From NCBI GenBank assembly GCA_028871475.1, contig JAGWMZ010000015.1:28811-92810 (forward strand): DNA of 64,000 nucleotides. Reading direction: 5' to 3'. Numbering within the stretch: the stretch's first letter is position 1; the number at the start of each line of letters is the position of its first letter. Of this stretch, positions 18,062 to 26,463 are shown one piece after another. A program made the position numbers and the translations under genes. Source of the stretch: Sphingomonadales bacterium. GTDB lineage: Bacteria; Pseudomonadota; Alphaproteobacteria; Sphingomonadales; Sphingomonadaceae. The notes under the pieces are model-generated. The model made no database searches. It was not told the DNA's origin and saw nothing but the letters and a program-made list of their open reading frames with translations.

Positions 18062-20026
18062 TCACCCCATCTTCTTGAGCAACCAGGCAAAATTCCCGCC
18101 CCCGCGCGAAACCATGCCCTGAATGACGATCTGCTGCACCGGCACCGGGCGCCCCTGCCCATCGGCCCAGATCGATTCCTCAATGGCGATCTCGCCCGAA
18201 CCGACGCGGAACTGCCAATAGCTGCCATCGGGCAAGGCCAGCCCCACGCCCTGCTTGTCCTGCGAAAGCCCGGTATCAATGCCCGCGCCAAGGTGGAAAC
18301 GGATGGCATAGCCGACCATGCCGCGCTTGCCCTTGCGCCCTTGCGGCACCAGCAGATCTTCGCCGCGCAGTTCGGTGCCATCGTCGCGCAGAATGAGGAT
18401 GCGGCGATGGATCAACCCATAGCGCGCCGCATAGCCGTCGTGGCTCGCTTCCAGACGGGTGGCGCCCCAGCTTCCCGCCGTGCCCTCGCCTTCCAGCGTG
18501 CGGCGGTCGACCTCGACTTCGCCCACGCCATGGCCCAGGCGGCCATTGATGAGCACTGCGGTCGAATTGGCATCGTCGAGCACCAGGGTGGAATGGGCCG
18601 CCGTGGCGCGCAGCCCCTGTTCCAGCCGCAAGGGCATCAAGCCGCCCGCCGCCGCCGCCCCGCCGCAATTGACGATGATCCGCTGCCCGGCGGAGCTGAG
18701 TTCAAACGCCAGAGTGGAGGCGCAGCCGGTCCGCGCATGGCGCGCGAGCGGTGGGGGCGCTGCGTCGAACTGCAACAAGCTCTTGCCCGCGCTGGCCCGC
18801 TGATAGCCCCATTGGCGCACGTCGCGCAGGGGCCGCGTGCGCACGCCGGTGGCGGCGATCAAGGTCGAAACCGTTTCGGCCGAGACCGCCCATCCACCCT
18901 GCCAGCTGCCCAGCGATCCATCGCCATGAGCCAGCGCCAGCAACGGCGGCACCATCAATTGCTGGATCGCCTCCAGCGACTTGGGCGGATCGCGCCGCAC
19001 CGCCTTGTAGCAGGCGATCAGCCGCACGATGGCGGAGAGCGCCTCGATCTGGCCGAGCGGGCTGCGGCTCATCACCCCGCCATCATCGCCCAGCAATTCA
19101 CCCAGCGCCGCGATCAGCCCGGCTTCGCCAAACAGGCGGCGCGGGCGGCCATCGGGCAGCAGCAGCCCGGCGGCAACGATGCCCGCCCAGCCCATCACCT
19201 GCGCCAGCACATCCTCACCCCGGCCGACATTGCGGTCCAGCCAGCGCGCGGTCTCGGTGATCGTTTCGATGATGCGCGCACGTTGGACGCGATCGGGGCT
19301 GGCCATGATCAGCGGGGCGTGGACCAGCCAGTTGAGCAGGCGGTTCCCGGCATTGTCCACGCTCCACGCCGGCCCTTTGCCGGGGCGCGAGGGCGGCTTG
19401 GGATTGGCCATCATCCAGGCGCCGAGAATCCGCTCCACCACCGGCATCATCTGGTCGCGCTGGGCCGCGTCACGCTGCGCGGCGGCCTCCACATCCGCCA
19501 GCCAGTGGAAACCGTGGACGACCTGTTCGACAGGCGGCGCGACGCGCGCAGCGCCGGAAAAGTCGATCTGCATGATGGGCAGTTTCAGCCCATGCACCAG
19601 AAAATGCCCCGAACGCAGCGCCATGCCGGCGGCGCGCTCACCCGGCAGCGGATTGGCCACAGCCGCCAGCAACCGCGGCTTGGGCGGCTTGCGGAAGGGC
19701 GCCGTCAGCGCACCGCCCGAGACGCCCATGCGATAGGCCAGACGGATCAGCCTTTCGCCGGCACCAACCTTGGGCGGGCCGAAATCAGCCAGGGCCAGCG
19801 CGCGGCTGGGTTCGATCAACTGCGCGCGCTGCCCGCGCCCGCCTTGCGGGGTACCATTGCGCTCGCCCGAAACCAGTGCGGCGCCTCCCTCGGGCTCACC
19901 TTTGTGCGTGGAGGAAAGCGGGATTGCGGCCCCGCGCTCCTGACGATCGGGAAGGTCGAAAGGTAAGCCCCGGGCCTTGCCCGTCGCCGCAGACTTGCCC
20001 TGAGCTGCGCCTTCGCCTTCCCTCAT
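18062..20026 (-). CDS. Heparinase II/III-family protein
   Basis: 654 residues. The N-terminal two thirds are alpha-helical (GNRLLNWLVHAPLIM, GWAGIVAAGLLLPDG, WQGGWAVSAETVS); the C-terminal third is beta-rich with IIVNCGGAAA, AHSTLVLDDANSTAVLI and EASHDGYAARYGLIHRRILI, the typical heparinase II/III C-terminal domain where the H/Y residues of the lyase site lie. Members degrade uronate-containing polysaccharides, but this chromosomal type has no signal peptide visible and no polysaccharide-use genes nearby. It starts three bases after rpe, suggesting one transcript. The first 60 residues are low-complexity, so a later start is possible. Confidence 0.85.
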   Translation of the reverse strand: MREGEGAAQGKSAATGKARGLPFDLPDRQERGAAIPLSSTHKGEPEGGAALVSGERNGTPQGGRGQRAQLIEPSRALALADFGPPKVGAGERLIRLAYRMGVSGGALTAPFRKPPKPRLLAAVANPLPGERAAGMALRSGHFLVHGLKLPIMQIDFSGAARVAPPVEQVVHGFHWLADVEAAAQRDAAQRDQMMPVVERILGAWMMANPKPPSRPGKGPAWSVDNAGNRLLNWLVHAPLIMASPDRVQRARIIETITETARWLDRNVGRGEDVLAQVMGWAGIVAAGLLLPDGRPRRLFGEAGLIAALGELLGDDGGVMSRSPLGQIEALSAIVRLIACYKAVRRDPPKSLEAIQQLMVPPLLALAHGDGSLGSWQGGWAVSAETVSTLIAATGVRTRPLRDVRQWGYQRASAGKSLLQFDAAPPPLARHARTGCASTLAFELSSAGQRIIVNCGGAAAAGGLMPLRLEQGLRATAAHSTLVLDDANSTAVLINGRLGHGVGEVEVDRRTLEGEGTAGSWGATRLEASHDGYAARYGLIHRRILILRDDGTELRGEDLLVPQGRKGKRGMVGYAIRFHLGAGIDTGLSQDKQGVGLALPDGSYWQFRVGSGEIAIEESIWADGQGRPVPVQQIVIQGMVSRGGGNFAWLLKKMG

Positions 20027-20029
20027 CGT

Positions 20030-20692
20030 CTATCCGGCCCTTTTCAAAGCCGCGATGTTGGCGGCGTAATTGTCTGGCCCTCCGCGGAAGGTGGCCGTGC
20101 CCGCCACCAGCGCATCGGCGCCCGCAGCCACGCAAAGGGGGGCGGTTTCCACATCCACCCCGCCATCGACCTCCAGATGGATCGCGCGGCCCGAAGCCTC
20201 GATCCGGCGGCGCACCGCCTCGATCTTGGGCAACTGGCTATGGATGAACTTCTGCCCGCCGAAACCGGGGTTCACGCTCATGATGAGGACCAGGTCGATG
20301 TCCTCGATCAGATAGTCGAGCGCATCGACAGGCGTGGCCGGATTGAGCACGATGCCCGCCTTGCAGCCCAGCGCCCTGATCGCCTGCACGGTGCGATGGG
20401 GGTGAGGCCCGGCCTCCGGGTGGAAGGAGATGATGTCGGCCCCGGCCTCGGCAAAGGCCTCAAGGTAAAGGTCCACCGGGCTGATCATCAGATGGACGTC
20501 GAAGGGCTTTTGCGTGTGCGGGCGCAGCGCCTTGACCACGCCCGGGCCGATGGTGATGTTGGGCACGAAATGGCCATCCATGACATCGACATGGATCCAG
20601 TCCGCGCCGGCCGCGTCGATGGCACGCACTTCCTCACCCAGCCGGGCAAAATCGGCGGAAAGGATCGAGGGAGCAATCAGCGGGATCGACAT
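20030..20692 (-). CDS. rpe: Ribulose-phosphate 3-epimerase
   Basis: 220 residues forming a TIM barrel. [38 protein letters not shown] and LEVDGGVD are the metal- and phosphate-binding motifs of Rpe. It interconverts ribulose 5-phosphate and xylulose 5-phosphate in the pentose phosphate pathway. Start at [19 protein letters not shown] fits the family. First gene of the rpe - heparinase-like pair. Confidence 0.96.
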   Translation of the reverse strand: MSIPLIAPSILSADFARLGEEVRAIDAAGADWIHVDVMDGHFVPNITIGPGVVKALRPHTQKPFDVHLMISPVDLYLEAFAEAGADIISFHPEAGPHPHRTVQAIRALGCKAGIVLNPATPVDALDYLIEDIDLVLIMSVNPGFGGQKFIHSQLPKIEAVRRRIEASGRAIHLEVDGGVDVETAPLCVAAGADALVAGTATFRGGPDNYAANIAALKRAG

Positions 20693-21002
20693 CGCGGCAC
20701 AGGCTCTATTACGGGAAAATCACTTTGGCTTACCCATGGTGCCGGTCAGCAGCAAGCGCCGCACCTGCCATTTTCCACACCGTTTACCATCACGCGCGCG
20801 CAATATGGCACAAAGACGCCAAACCGGCGTTCCACACCCGTCAGCCCTTGTTCAGCCGATGGGGCGCCAAGAAGTACTGGTGCCCTGCGTTACCATCGGC
20901 TATGCCCCGCGCGAAACCAGTCAGCCTGGGGGGGATGGCAGGACCTGAACAGCCATGTCGGCGTCCCTGCCTGCGGGGATGCCTTCACTCTAGCCCGCCT
21001 GG
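20693..21002. other. Intergenic, no gene seen
   Basis: About 310 bases between the divergent rpe and DUF2141 genes. Short frames are present on both strands but none has convincing content. It must contain promoters for both sides. I see no repeat or hairpin of note. Confidence 0.5.
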
Positions 21003-21524
21003 ATGCCAGACCTGATGCCTCTTGCCCCCTTTCGCTCTATGGGCGCCCTTGCCCACCGATTGACGACGCCTTTGCTGATGATTGCCGCGATGGGCGCTGC
21101 AGCCCCGGCCATGGCCGAGGGCGCACCCGCCGGCTGCACCGGCCCTGTCAGCCCCCACTGGATCAATGTGGTGGTGGAAGACGTCCGGAACGATAACGGG
21201 CAGATCGCCATCACGCTTTATGCCGACGATTCGAGCAAGTTCCTCGTCAAGCACGGCTCGCTCTATGTGGGGCGCACCAAGGCGGTGGCCGGCACCACGA
21301 ACACCTGCATCTACCTGCCCAAAAACGGCGTCTGGGTGCTCGCGCTCTACCATGACGAGAATGCGAACGGGAAGTTCGACCTCACCAGCTTCAAGATGCC
21401 CGCCGAAGGTTACGGCTTTTCGAACAACCCGCCCACGCTGCTGGGCCTGCCCACGTTCAATTCGGTGCGGATCAACATCGCGCGCGATGGGATGACGTCG
21501 CATATCAAGATGAAATATCCCTGA
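21003..21524 (+). CDS. DUF2141 family exported protein
   Basis: 173 residues. A signal peptide (hydrophobic MIAAMGAAAPAMAEG) is followed by a beta-rich domain: NVVVEDVRNDNGQIAITLYA, WVLALYHDENANGKFD and GYGFSNNPP are the conserved DUF2141 motifs. The DENANGKFD loop resembles a calcium-binding loop. Function of the family is unknown; it is exported to the periplasm or outer surface. In-frame ATGs at 21015 and 21039 are possible starts and the latter gives the most normal leader. Confidence 0.82.
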   Translation: MPDLMPLAPFRSMGALAHRLTTPLLMIAAMGAAAPAMAEGAPAGCTGPVSPHWINVVVEDVRNDNGQIAITLYADDSSKFLVKHGSLYVGRTKAVAGTTNTCIYLPKNGVWVLALYHDENANGKFDLTSFKMPAEGYGFSNNPPTLLGLPTFNSVRINIARDGMTSHIKMKYP

Positions 21525-21550
21525 TGTACGTCGATTGAGACGGTGACAGT

Positions 21551-21570
21551 GCGAGGGCCATCGCCCTCGC
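21551..21570. repeat. Palindromic repeat between convergent genes
   Basis: GCGAGGGCCATCGCCCTCGC, an 8-bp stem with a four-base loop, the same palindrome as in the composite elements at 17844 and 22355 but alone. It sits in the 56 bases between two converging genes, where a hairpin could end transcription from both sides. Confidence 0.75.
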
Positions 21571-21580
21571 AGTGGCTTTC

Positions 21581-22330
21581 TCACCCCACAAAATATTCGC
21601 TCAGAAATTTGGGTGCCAGAGCCTCGGCCAGCGCATGGGCGCGCGGGTCATCCACATCCATCCACCATGCGTCGTTCTCATCATCGCCGATGTCGAAGGT
21701 CGCCGCGCGGCCGCGATCGGCCAGCACCTGCATGCCTTCCGACAGGCTGCCCGCCTTGCCGCCGGCAATCGCCTCGCCAATGGCAAGGGCCAGTTCGGGC
21801 GTGGCAAGGAAAGCGCCGCAATCAACCACGTCATAGGACGGGATGGTCTTGCCGATGGCGCGGATGAAGCCGCGATCGTCACGTTGAACCCAGGTCGCGT
21901 CATCAGGGTCGATCAGCGGACTGTCGATGCGCCGGTCGATGGCCAGCGTGACGCCGCGCGTCGGCCCGCCCTGCCGTGCCAGCCGCTGAAGGATGGAGGG
22001 GGCAAAGATGTGATCGGCCATCATCAGCAGATAGTCACCCGCGATCCGCTCGGCGCCCGCCATCACCGACCAGCCATTGGGCTTCGACCAGTCATCGGTG
22101 CGCGCAGCCTCGACCGGGATGCCTACGCGGGCGGACAGAGCGGGGAGCACCGATTCGATCCGCTCCGCCGCATGGCCGGTGACCACCACCACCTTGCCCG
22201 CGCCCGCCGCCTTCGCATTGCGCAGGCCCAGCTCGATGAGGGGCACGCCCGCGATAGGAGTCAAAGGCTTGCTGGGCGAAATGTCGGCAAGGCGGCTGCC
22301 GTAGCCGGCGGCGATGATGAGGGCGTCCAT
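21581..22330 (-). CDS. Sugar-phosphate-type nucleotidyltransferase, candidate inositol-1-phosphate cytidylyltransferase
   Basis: 249 residues. MDALIIAAGYGSRLADISPSKP is the nucleotide-binding loop with the trailing K of NTP transferases, followed by TPIAGVPLIELGL, MMADHIF (catalytic acidic residue) and YDVVDCGAFL. The single-domain length and the position beside ino1 and a CDP-alcohol phosphatidyltransferase point to CTP:inositol-1-phosphate cytidylyltransferase, which in other organisms makes CDP-inositol. The general class is firm, the substrate is inferred from neighbours. A MobA-like or glucose-1-phosphate role is the alternative. An in-frame extension to 22534 crosses the repeat and is unlikely. 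Confidence 0.75.
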   Translation of the reverse strand: MDALIIAAGYGSRLADISPSKPLTPIAGVPLIELGLRNAKAAGAGKVVVVTGHAAERIESVLPALSARVGIPVEAARTDDWSKPNGWSVMAGAERIAGDYLLMMADHIFAPSILQRLARQGGPTRGVTLAIDRRIDSPLIDPDDATWVQRDDRGFIRAIGKTIPSYDVVDCGAFLATPELALAIGEAIAGGKAGSLSEGMQVLADRGRAATFDIGDDENDAWWMDVDDPRAHALAEALAPKFLSEYFVG

Positions 22331-22354
22331 TCGGGTAAATTCCAAAAAAACAAG

Positions 22355-22568
22355 ATGCGAGGGCCATCGCCCTCGCGCTCCCGTTACTGTCTGCGGCAGC
22401 TTTTGTCTAAACCGCAGTGCATCGGGGAGAGGAAGAAGCGCCGCAGGCAGGAATGGATAGCGCTGCGCCAGAGGCTTTAAGGCCTGCGGCGCGGCGATGC
22501 TGGCGCAAGGATCGGGTGCCAATGCCCTCTCCAAACGCCCGGGAGCGCGAGGGCGATGGCCCTCGCAT
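22355..22568. repeat. 214-bp composite element with 29-bp perfect inverted ends (copy B)
   Basis: Positions 22355-22383 and 22540-22568 are perfect reverse complements of each other over 29 bases; each contains the palindrome GCGAGGGC-CATC-GCCCTCGC plus CGCTCCCG. Inside lie CGCCGCAGGCAGGAA (22439-22453) and a 27-base block starting GCCTGCGGCGCGGCGATG (22482-22508), both also found at 17921 and 17963. The element has no coding capacity and lies between the nucleotidyltransferase gene and ino1. It looks like a BIME- or MITE-like mobile or processed repeat. Confidence 0.8.
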
Positions 22569-22589
22569 TTCCCCTTCCCATTTCAATCC

Positions 22590-22626
22590 AAAAACAAAAC
22601 GCCGGCTGGATCACTCCAACCGGCGT
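22590..22626 (-). terminator. Rho-independent terminator after ino1
   Basis: On the minus strand ACGCCGG and CCGGCGT form a stem (extended by TTGG/CCAG with a mismatch) and are followed by TTTGTTTTTGG. It begins 24 bases after the ino1 stop. Confidence 0.85.
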
Positions 22627-22649
22627 CATGCTGTTCAAGGCTTGAACGC

Positions 22650-23750
22650 TTACTCGGCAGCGATGGCCTGGTCAGCGATGTAGCTCTCGACCATCTGCGC
22701 GGCGACATCGTCGCTGAACTGCACCGGCGGGTGCTTGCAGAAATAGGCCGAGGGGCCGGTCAGCGCGCCGCCCTCACCGCGCTCCAGCGCGACCTTGCAG
22801 CAGCGGATGGCGTCCATCACGCAGGCGGCCGAGTTGGGGCTGTCTTCAACCGACAGGCGCAGCTCCAGGTTCATGGGGACGTTGCCCCACTGCGCGCCTT
22901 CCAGGCGGAGGAAGCACAGCTTGTTGTCCTTCTGCCAGGGAACATAGTCCGAGGGACCGACGTGGATGTTCTCGTCTTCCAGGCGCTGGGCCAGCATGGC
23001 CTGCACGGCCTCGGTCTTCGATTCCTTCTTGGAACCCAGACGCTGGCGGTCGAGCATGTTCATGAAATCGGTGTTGCCACCGGTGTTGAGCTGATAGGTG
23101 CGCTCCACCGTCACGCCGCGGGCGGCGAACAGGCTGGAGAGCACGCGGTGCACGATGGTGGCACCGACCTGCGCCTTGATGTCGTCGCCGACGATAGGCA
23201 GGCGCTTGTCAGCGAACTTCTTTTCCCACTCGGGGCGGCTGGCGATGAAGACGGGCATGCAGTTCACCACCGCAACGCCGGCTTCCAGAGCGCATTCCAT
23301 GTAGAATTCGGTGGCCGTCTGGCTGCCCACGGGCAGGAAGTTCACCAGAACCTCGGCGCCGCTGGCCTTGATGGCCGCGATGATGCCTTCCTTGGTGGCT
23401 TCGGGTTCGTCGGCCAGGATGAAGCCCTTGTCGCCCATGCCGGTCATGTGCTCGGCCACGCCGTCGAGGATCTTGCCCATGATGACCTTGCTGCCCGAGG
23501 CAGGCACGTCGGCCTGGAAGATGGCCGTGCAGTTCGGCCCGGCGAAGATAGCCTCGGAAATGTCCTTGCCGACCTTGCGCTTGTCGACGTCAATGCCCAG
23601 CACGAAGTCGACATCGCCCGCGCCATAGCCGCCGATTCGATCGTGAATCAGGCCCTGAGAAGCATTGTTGGCGCGGTAATAGGCAACGCCCTGAACCAGC
23701 GAGCTGGCGCAATTGCCCACGCCGATCACGGCGACCTTAATCGGTTTCAT
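22650..23750 (-). CDS. ino1: Inositol-3-phosphate synthase, actinobacterial type
   Basis: 366 residues, the length of mycobacterial Ino1. VAVIGVGNCASSLVQGVAYY is the NAD-binding opening; VNFLPVGSQTATEFY, MPVFIASRPEWEKKF, PIVGDDIKAQVGATI and QLNTGGNTDFMNML are the conserved catalytic segments. The enzyme converts glucose 6-phosphate to inositol phosphate using bound NAD. ATG 23750 has GGAGGGATC about ten bases before it; a longer frame to 23816 is not needed. It lies between a nucleotidyltransferase and a divergent CDP-alcohol phosphatidyltransferase, which gives the product a likely use in lipid synthesis. Confidence 0.93.
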   Translation of the reverse strand: MKPIKVAVIGVGNCASSLVQGVAYYRANNASQGLIHDRIGGYGAGDVDFVLGIDVDKRKVGKDISEAIFAGPNCTAIFQADVPASGSKVIMGKILDGVAEHMTGMGDKGFILADEPEATKEGIIAAIKASGAEVLVNFLPVGSQTATEFYMECALEAGVAVVNCMPVFIASRPEWEKKFADKRLPIVGDDIKAQVGATIVHRVLSSLFAARGVTVERTYQLNTGGNTDFMNMLDRQRLGSKKESKTEAVQAMLAQRLEDENIHVGPSDYVPWQKDNKLCFLRLEGAQWGNVPMNLELRLSVEDSPNSAACVMDAIRCCKVALERGEGGALTGPSAYFCKHPPVQFSDDVAAQMVESYIADQAIAAE

Positions 23751-24030
23751 CAATTCGATCCCTCCAGACAGAAGCGCAGCGTGGACCTCATGCCCTTGCG
23801 CTTGTCGGTAAATCACAGGTCAAAAGCAAGAAGTTTGCCCCTGGTCAAGCCGCCAGATGCAGATGGCCATGCCAAAAGTGTCGCTTGAGAGACACAAAGC
23901 GGTGTTACCGCTGGGATTTTGGCTCTATGGTCCTTTCGTCGCGTTTCCCGTGCCCGCCCGAGTTGGGCCAGGATGCGCCACTTGTCAATGAGCACGGCGC
24001 CACCGCGCCGCTGGGAATTTCGGAATAGGT

Positions 24031-24996
24031 ATGGCATCGGTCGGGGGCAAAATCGGGGTGAATGAAACGTCGCAGGGCAAGGCACCGGGTCGCAAACCCC
24101 AGCGCCCCATGCGCCCGCGCGAGCTGGAAGATGCTCTCAACTATTATCTCTACCATCCGCTGGCCTGGCGCCTGGCGCTGGTGCTGGCCAAAACGCCACT
24201 GACGCCCAACATGGTCTCGGTCATCGGGGCGATGAATGTGGTGGCCGCCGCTTTCGTCTATGCCTGGGGCTATGCCCATGGCTGGGGCTGGCCGGGCGCG
24301 GCGCTGGGCATGGCGCTGCACATGGCCTGGCATGTGTGGGACGGCGCGGATGGCGATCTGGCCCGCATCACCGGCCGCGCCAGCCCGATCGGCGAGATGG
24401 TCGACGGCATCTGCGACTATGCCAGTCATGTCGTTATGTATTTTTGCCTAGGTTGGATTGCCTATCAACAGATCACCGTGTGGACGGGGTCCTGGCTGAT
24501 CGGCCTCATCGCCCTTCCGCTGATGCTGGCGGCGGGCGTCAGCCATGTCATCCAGGCCAACCATGTCGAGGTGCAGAAGCGCTCCTATCAATGGTGGGTC
24601 TATGCCAAGCCGTGGATTCGCCAGACGCGCGACAAGGCCGATGAAAGCACCAAGAAGGGTGCCTCGGGCGCGCTGGTCTCGCTTTATATGTATGTGGGCG
24701 GAAAATTCGCCACCAACACACCGCTGATCGACGAGGCGGTGGACGAAGCGCAGGGCGACCCGGCGCGACTCGAGGTGATTCGCGCCGCCGCCCGGCTGGA
24801 GGCGCCCCGCCTGCTGGCGATTCTGAAAGTGCTGGGCCCCAATCCACGCGCAGTGCTGCTGGGCGTGTCGATGCTGGCGGGCAGCCCTTTGTGGTTCTTC
24901 CTGTGGCAGACGGTGCTGCTCAACCTCGCGCTCAAGGCCTCGATCCGCATGCATAATGCCGCCGCGCTGCGCATTCTGGCCGCTATCGGCCGATAG
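24031..24996 (+). CDS. CDP-alcohol phosphatidyltransferase-family membrane protein
   Basis: 321 residues. The family signature D-G-x2-A-R-x8-G-x3-D-x3-D is complete (DGDLARITGRASPIGEMVDG then ICD). Six or so helices surround it. LYHPLAWRLALVLAKTPLTP before the first helix resembles the inositol-phosphate transferring members. With ino1 (divergent) and the cytidylyltransferase candidate it may join CDP-inositol to a lipid alcohol, giving a phosphorylated inositol lipid. That substrate is inference. The C-terminal half is longer than in PgsA. The next gene starts 13 bases after the stop. Confidence 0.85.
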   Translation: MASVGGKIGVNETSQGKAPGRKPQRPMRPRELEDALNYYLYHPLAWRLALVLAKTPLTPNMVSVIGAMNVVAAAFVYAWGYAHGWGWPGAALGMALHMAWHVWDGADGDLARITGRASPIGEMVDGICDYASHVVMYFCLGWIAYQQITVWTGSWLIGLIALPLMLAAGVSHVIQANHVEVQKRSYQWWVYAKPWIRQTRDKADESTKKGASGALVSLYMYVGGKFATNTPLIDEAVDEAQGDPARLEVIRAAARLEAPRLLAILKVLGPNPRAVLLGVSMLAGSPLWFFLWQTVLLNLALKASIRMHNAAALRILAAIGR

Positions 24997-25009
24997 GAGA
25001 CGCTGCCCC

Positions 25010-26242
25010 ATGGCCACCCTCCCCATGGACACGCTCTTGACGCAGGCGCAGAGCCTGTCCGGTGCGCTGACCACGCTGCGCCGGGCGATCCATGAGGAAC
25101 CGGAACTGGGGCTGCACACCCCGCGCACCATGGCCAAGGTGCGTGCGGCGCTGGCCCATCTGCCGCTGGAATGGCGCGAAGGGACCTCGACCACCGGCGC
25201 GGTGGCGCTGCTGCGCGGCGGCGCCGGGCCAATGGAAGGCCGCCGCACCGTGCTGCTGCGCGGCGATATGGATGCGCTGCCCATGGGGGAGAAAACCGGC
25301 CTGCCCTATGCCTCTGCCATCGCCGGGCGGATGCATGCCTGCGGCCATGATGCCCATACCGCCATGCTGACCGGGGCGGTGCAATTGCTGAGCGCAAGGG
25401 CCGAGAGCCTGCCCGGCGACGTGCTCTTCATGTTCCAGCCCGGCGAGGAAGGCCATCACGGCGCCCGTTTCATGATCGAGGACGGGCTGATCGACAAGGT
25501 CTGGGGCCTGACGCCCGATGCGGCCTTTGCCCTGCATGTGATGCCCAATGCGCCCCATGGCCAGGTGCAGGGCCGCGCTGGTGCGCTGATGGCCAGCGCC
25601 GACCAGATCGAAATCCTCGTGTCCGGCGCGGGCGGCCATGCCAGCATGCCCCATCACGCCGCCGACCCGATTCCCGTCGCCTGCGAGATCGTCAGCGCGA
25701 TCCAGACCATGGTGACGCGCCAGTTCGACGCGCATGACCCGGTCGTCATCACCATCGCCAAAATCGAGGCGGGCAGCGCGCATAATGTCATTCCCGACAC
25801 GGCGCATCTTCGCGGGACGATGCGCTCGCTCTCGCCCGGGGCCCGCGCGGCGCTGCGTGAGAAACTGACTCGTCTGATCGAACATATCGCCGCGGCCCAT
25901 GGCATGAAGGCGCGGCTGACGGTCCATCCCGGCTTCCCCGTCACCCTGTGCGACCCGCGCGCCGTCGCCCTTGCTGAAAGGGTGAGTGACACGCTTTTCG
26001 GCCCGGACATGTTCCACACCCTGCCCGCGCCCATCATGGGGGCCGAGGACTTTTCCTATGTTCTGGAACGCGCGCCGGGCGCCATGCTGTTTCTCGGCGT
26101 GGCGCATGAAGGGGTGGATGCCGCCAGCGCCAAGGGCATCCATTCACCGCGCATGCTGGTCGATGAAGCCGCTTTGCCGCGCGGCAGCGCCCTGCTGGCA
26201 GGTCTTGCGCAGCGCTTTCTGGAGAGCGGCTTTCCTGCCTGA
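25010..26242 (+). CDS. M20-family amidohydrolase (hippurate hydrolase/N-acyl amino acid deacylase type)
   Basis: 410 residues. LRRAIHEEPELGLHTPRT, LLRGDMDALPMGEKTGLPYA, MHACGHDAHTAML, FQPGEEGHHGARFMIEDG and GGHASMPHHAADPI are the metal- and substrate-binding motifs of the M20D group, with all metal ligands (H, D, E, H) present. These cytoplasmic enzymes cleave acyl groups from amino acids or peptides. ATG 25010 follows ATAGGAGA and lies 13 bases after the phosphatidyltransferase stop, so the two are probably cotranscribed. Natural substrate unknown. Confidence 0.9.
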   Translation: MATLPMDTLLTQAQSLSGALTTLRRAIHEEPELGLHTPRTMAKVRAALAHLPLEWREGTSTTGAVALLRGGAGPMEGRRTVLLRGDMDALPMGEKTGLPYASAIAGRMHACGHDAHTAMLTGAVQLLSARAESLPGDVLFMFQPGEEGHHGARFMIEDGLIDKVWGLTPDAAFALHVMPNAPHGQVQGRAGALMASADQIEILVSGAGGHASMPHHAADPIPVACEIVSAIQTMVTRQFDAHDPVVITIAKIEAGSAHNVIPDTAHLRGTMRSLSPGARAALREKLTRLIEHIAAAHGMKARLTVHPGFPVTLCDPRAVALAERVSDTLFGPDMFHTLPAPIMGAEDFSYVLERAPGAMLFLGVAHEGVDAASAKGIHSPRMLVDEAALPRGSALLAGLAQRFLESGFPA

Positions 26243-26463
26243 CCCGCATCGGGTCAACCAAAGCGCCATGGCGAATGTTGTCACGCGATAAGCACGGCAA
26301 GACGCTCATCGCGATCGTTGATCGCTCGGCTTCACCCAACTAACCGCTTCTGATTGCACGCCATGTCATGGCGCTTTTGAAATAACGCCACAATCCTTGT
26401 CATGCCAACACATCGGCAAGGATTTTGCACTATGACCAACTCGCTACGACGCGGGGAGGCCTG

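Noticed and set aside
17837..19966. 709-codon plus-strand frame opposite the heparinase-like gene
   Set aside because: Arg/Gln/His-rich without motifs; the minus-strand heparinase domain is real.
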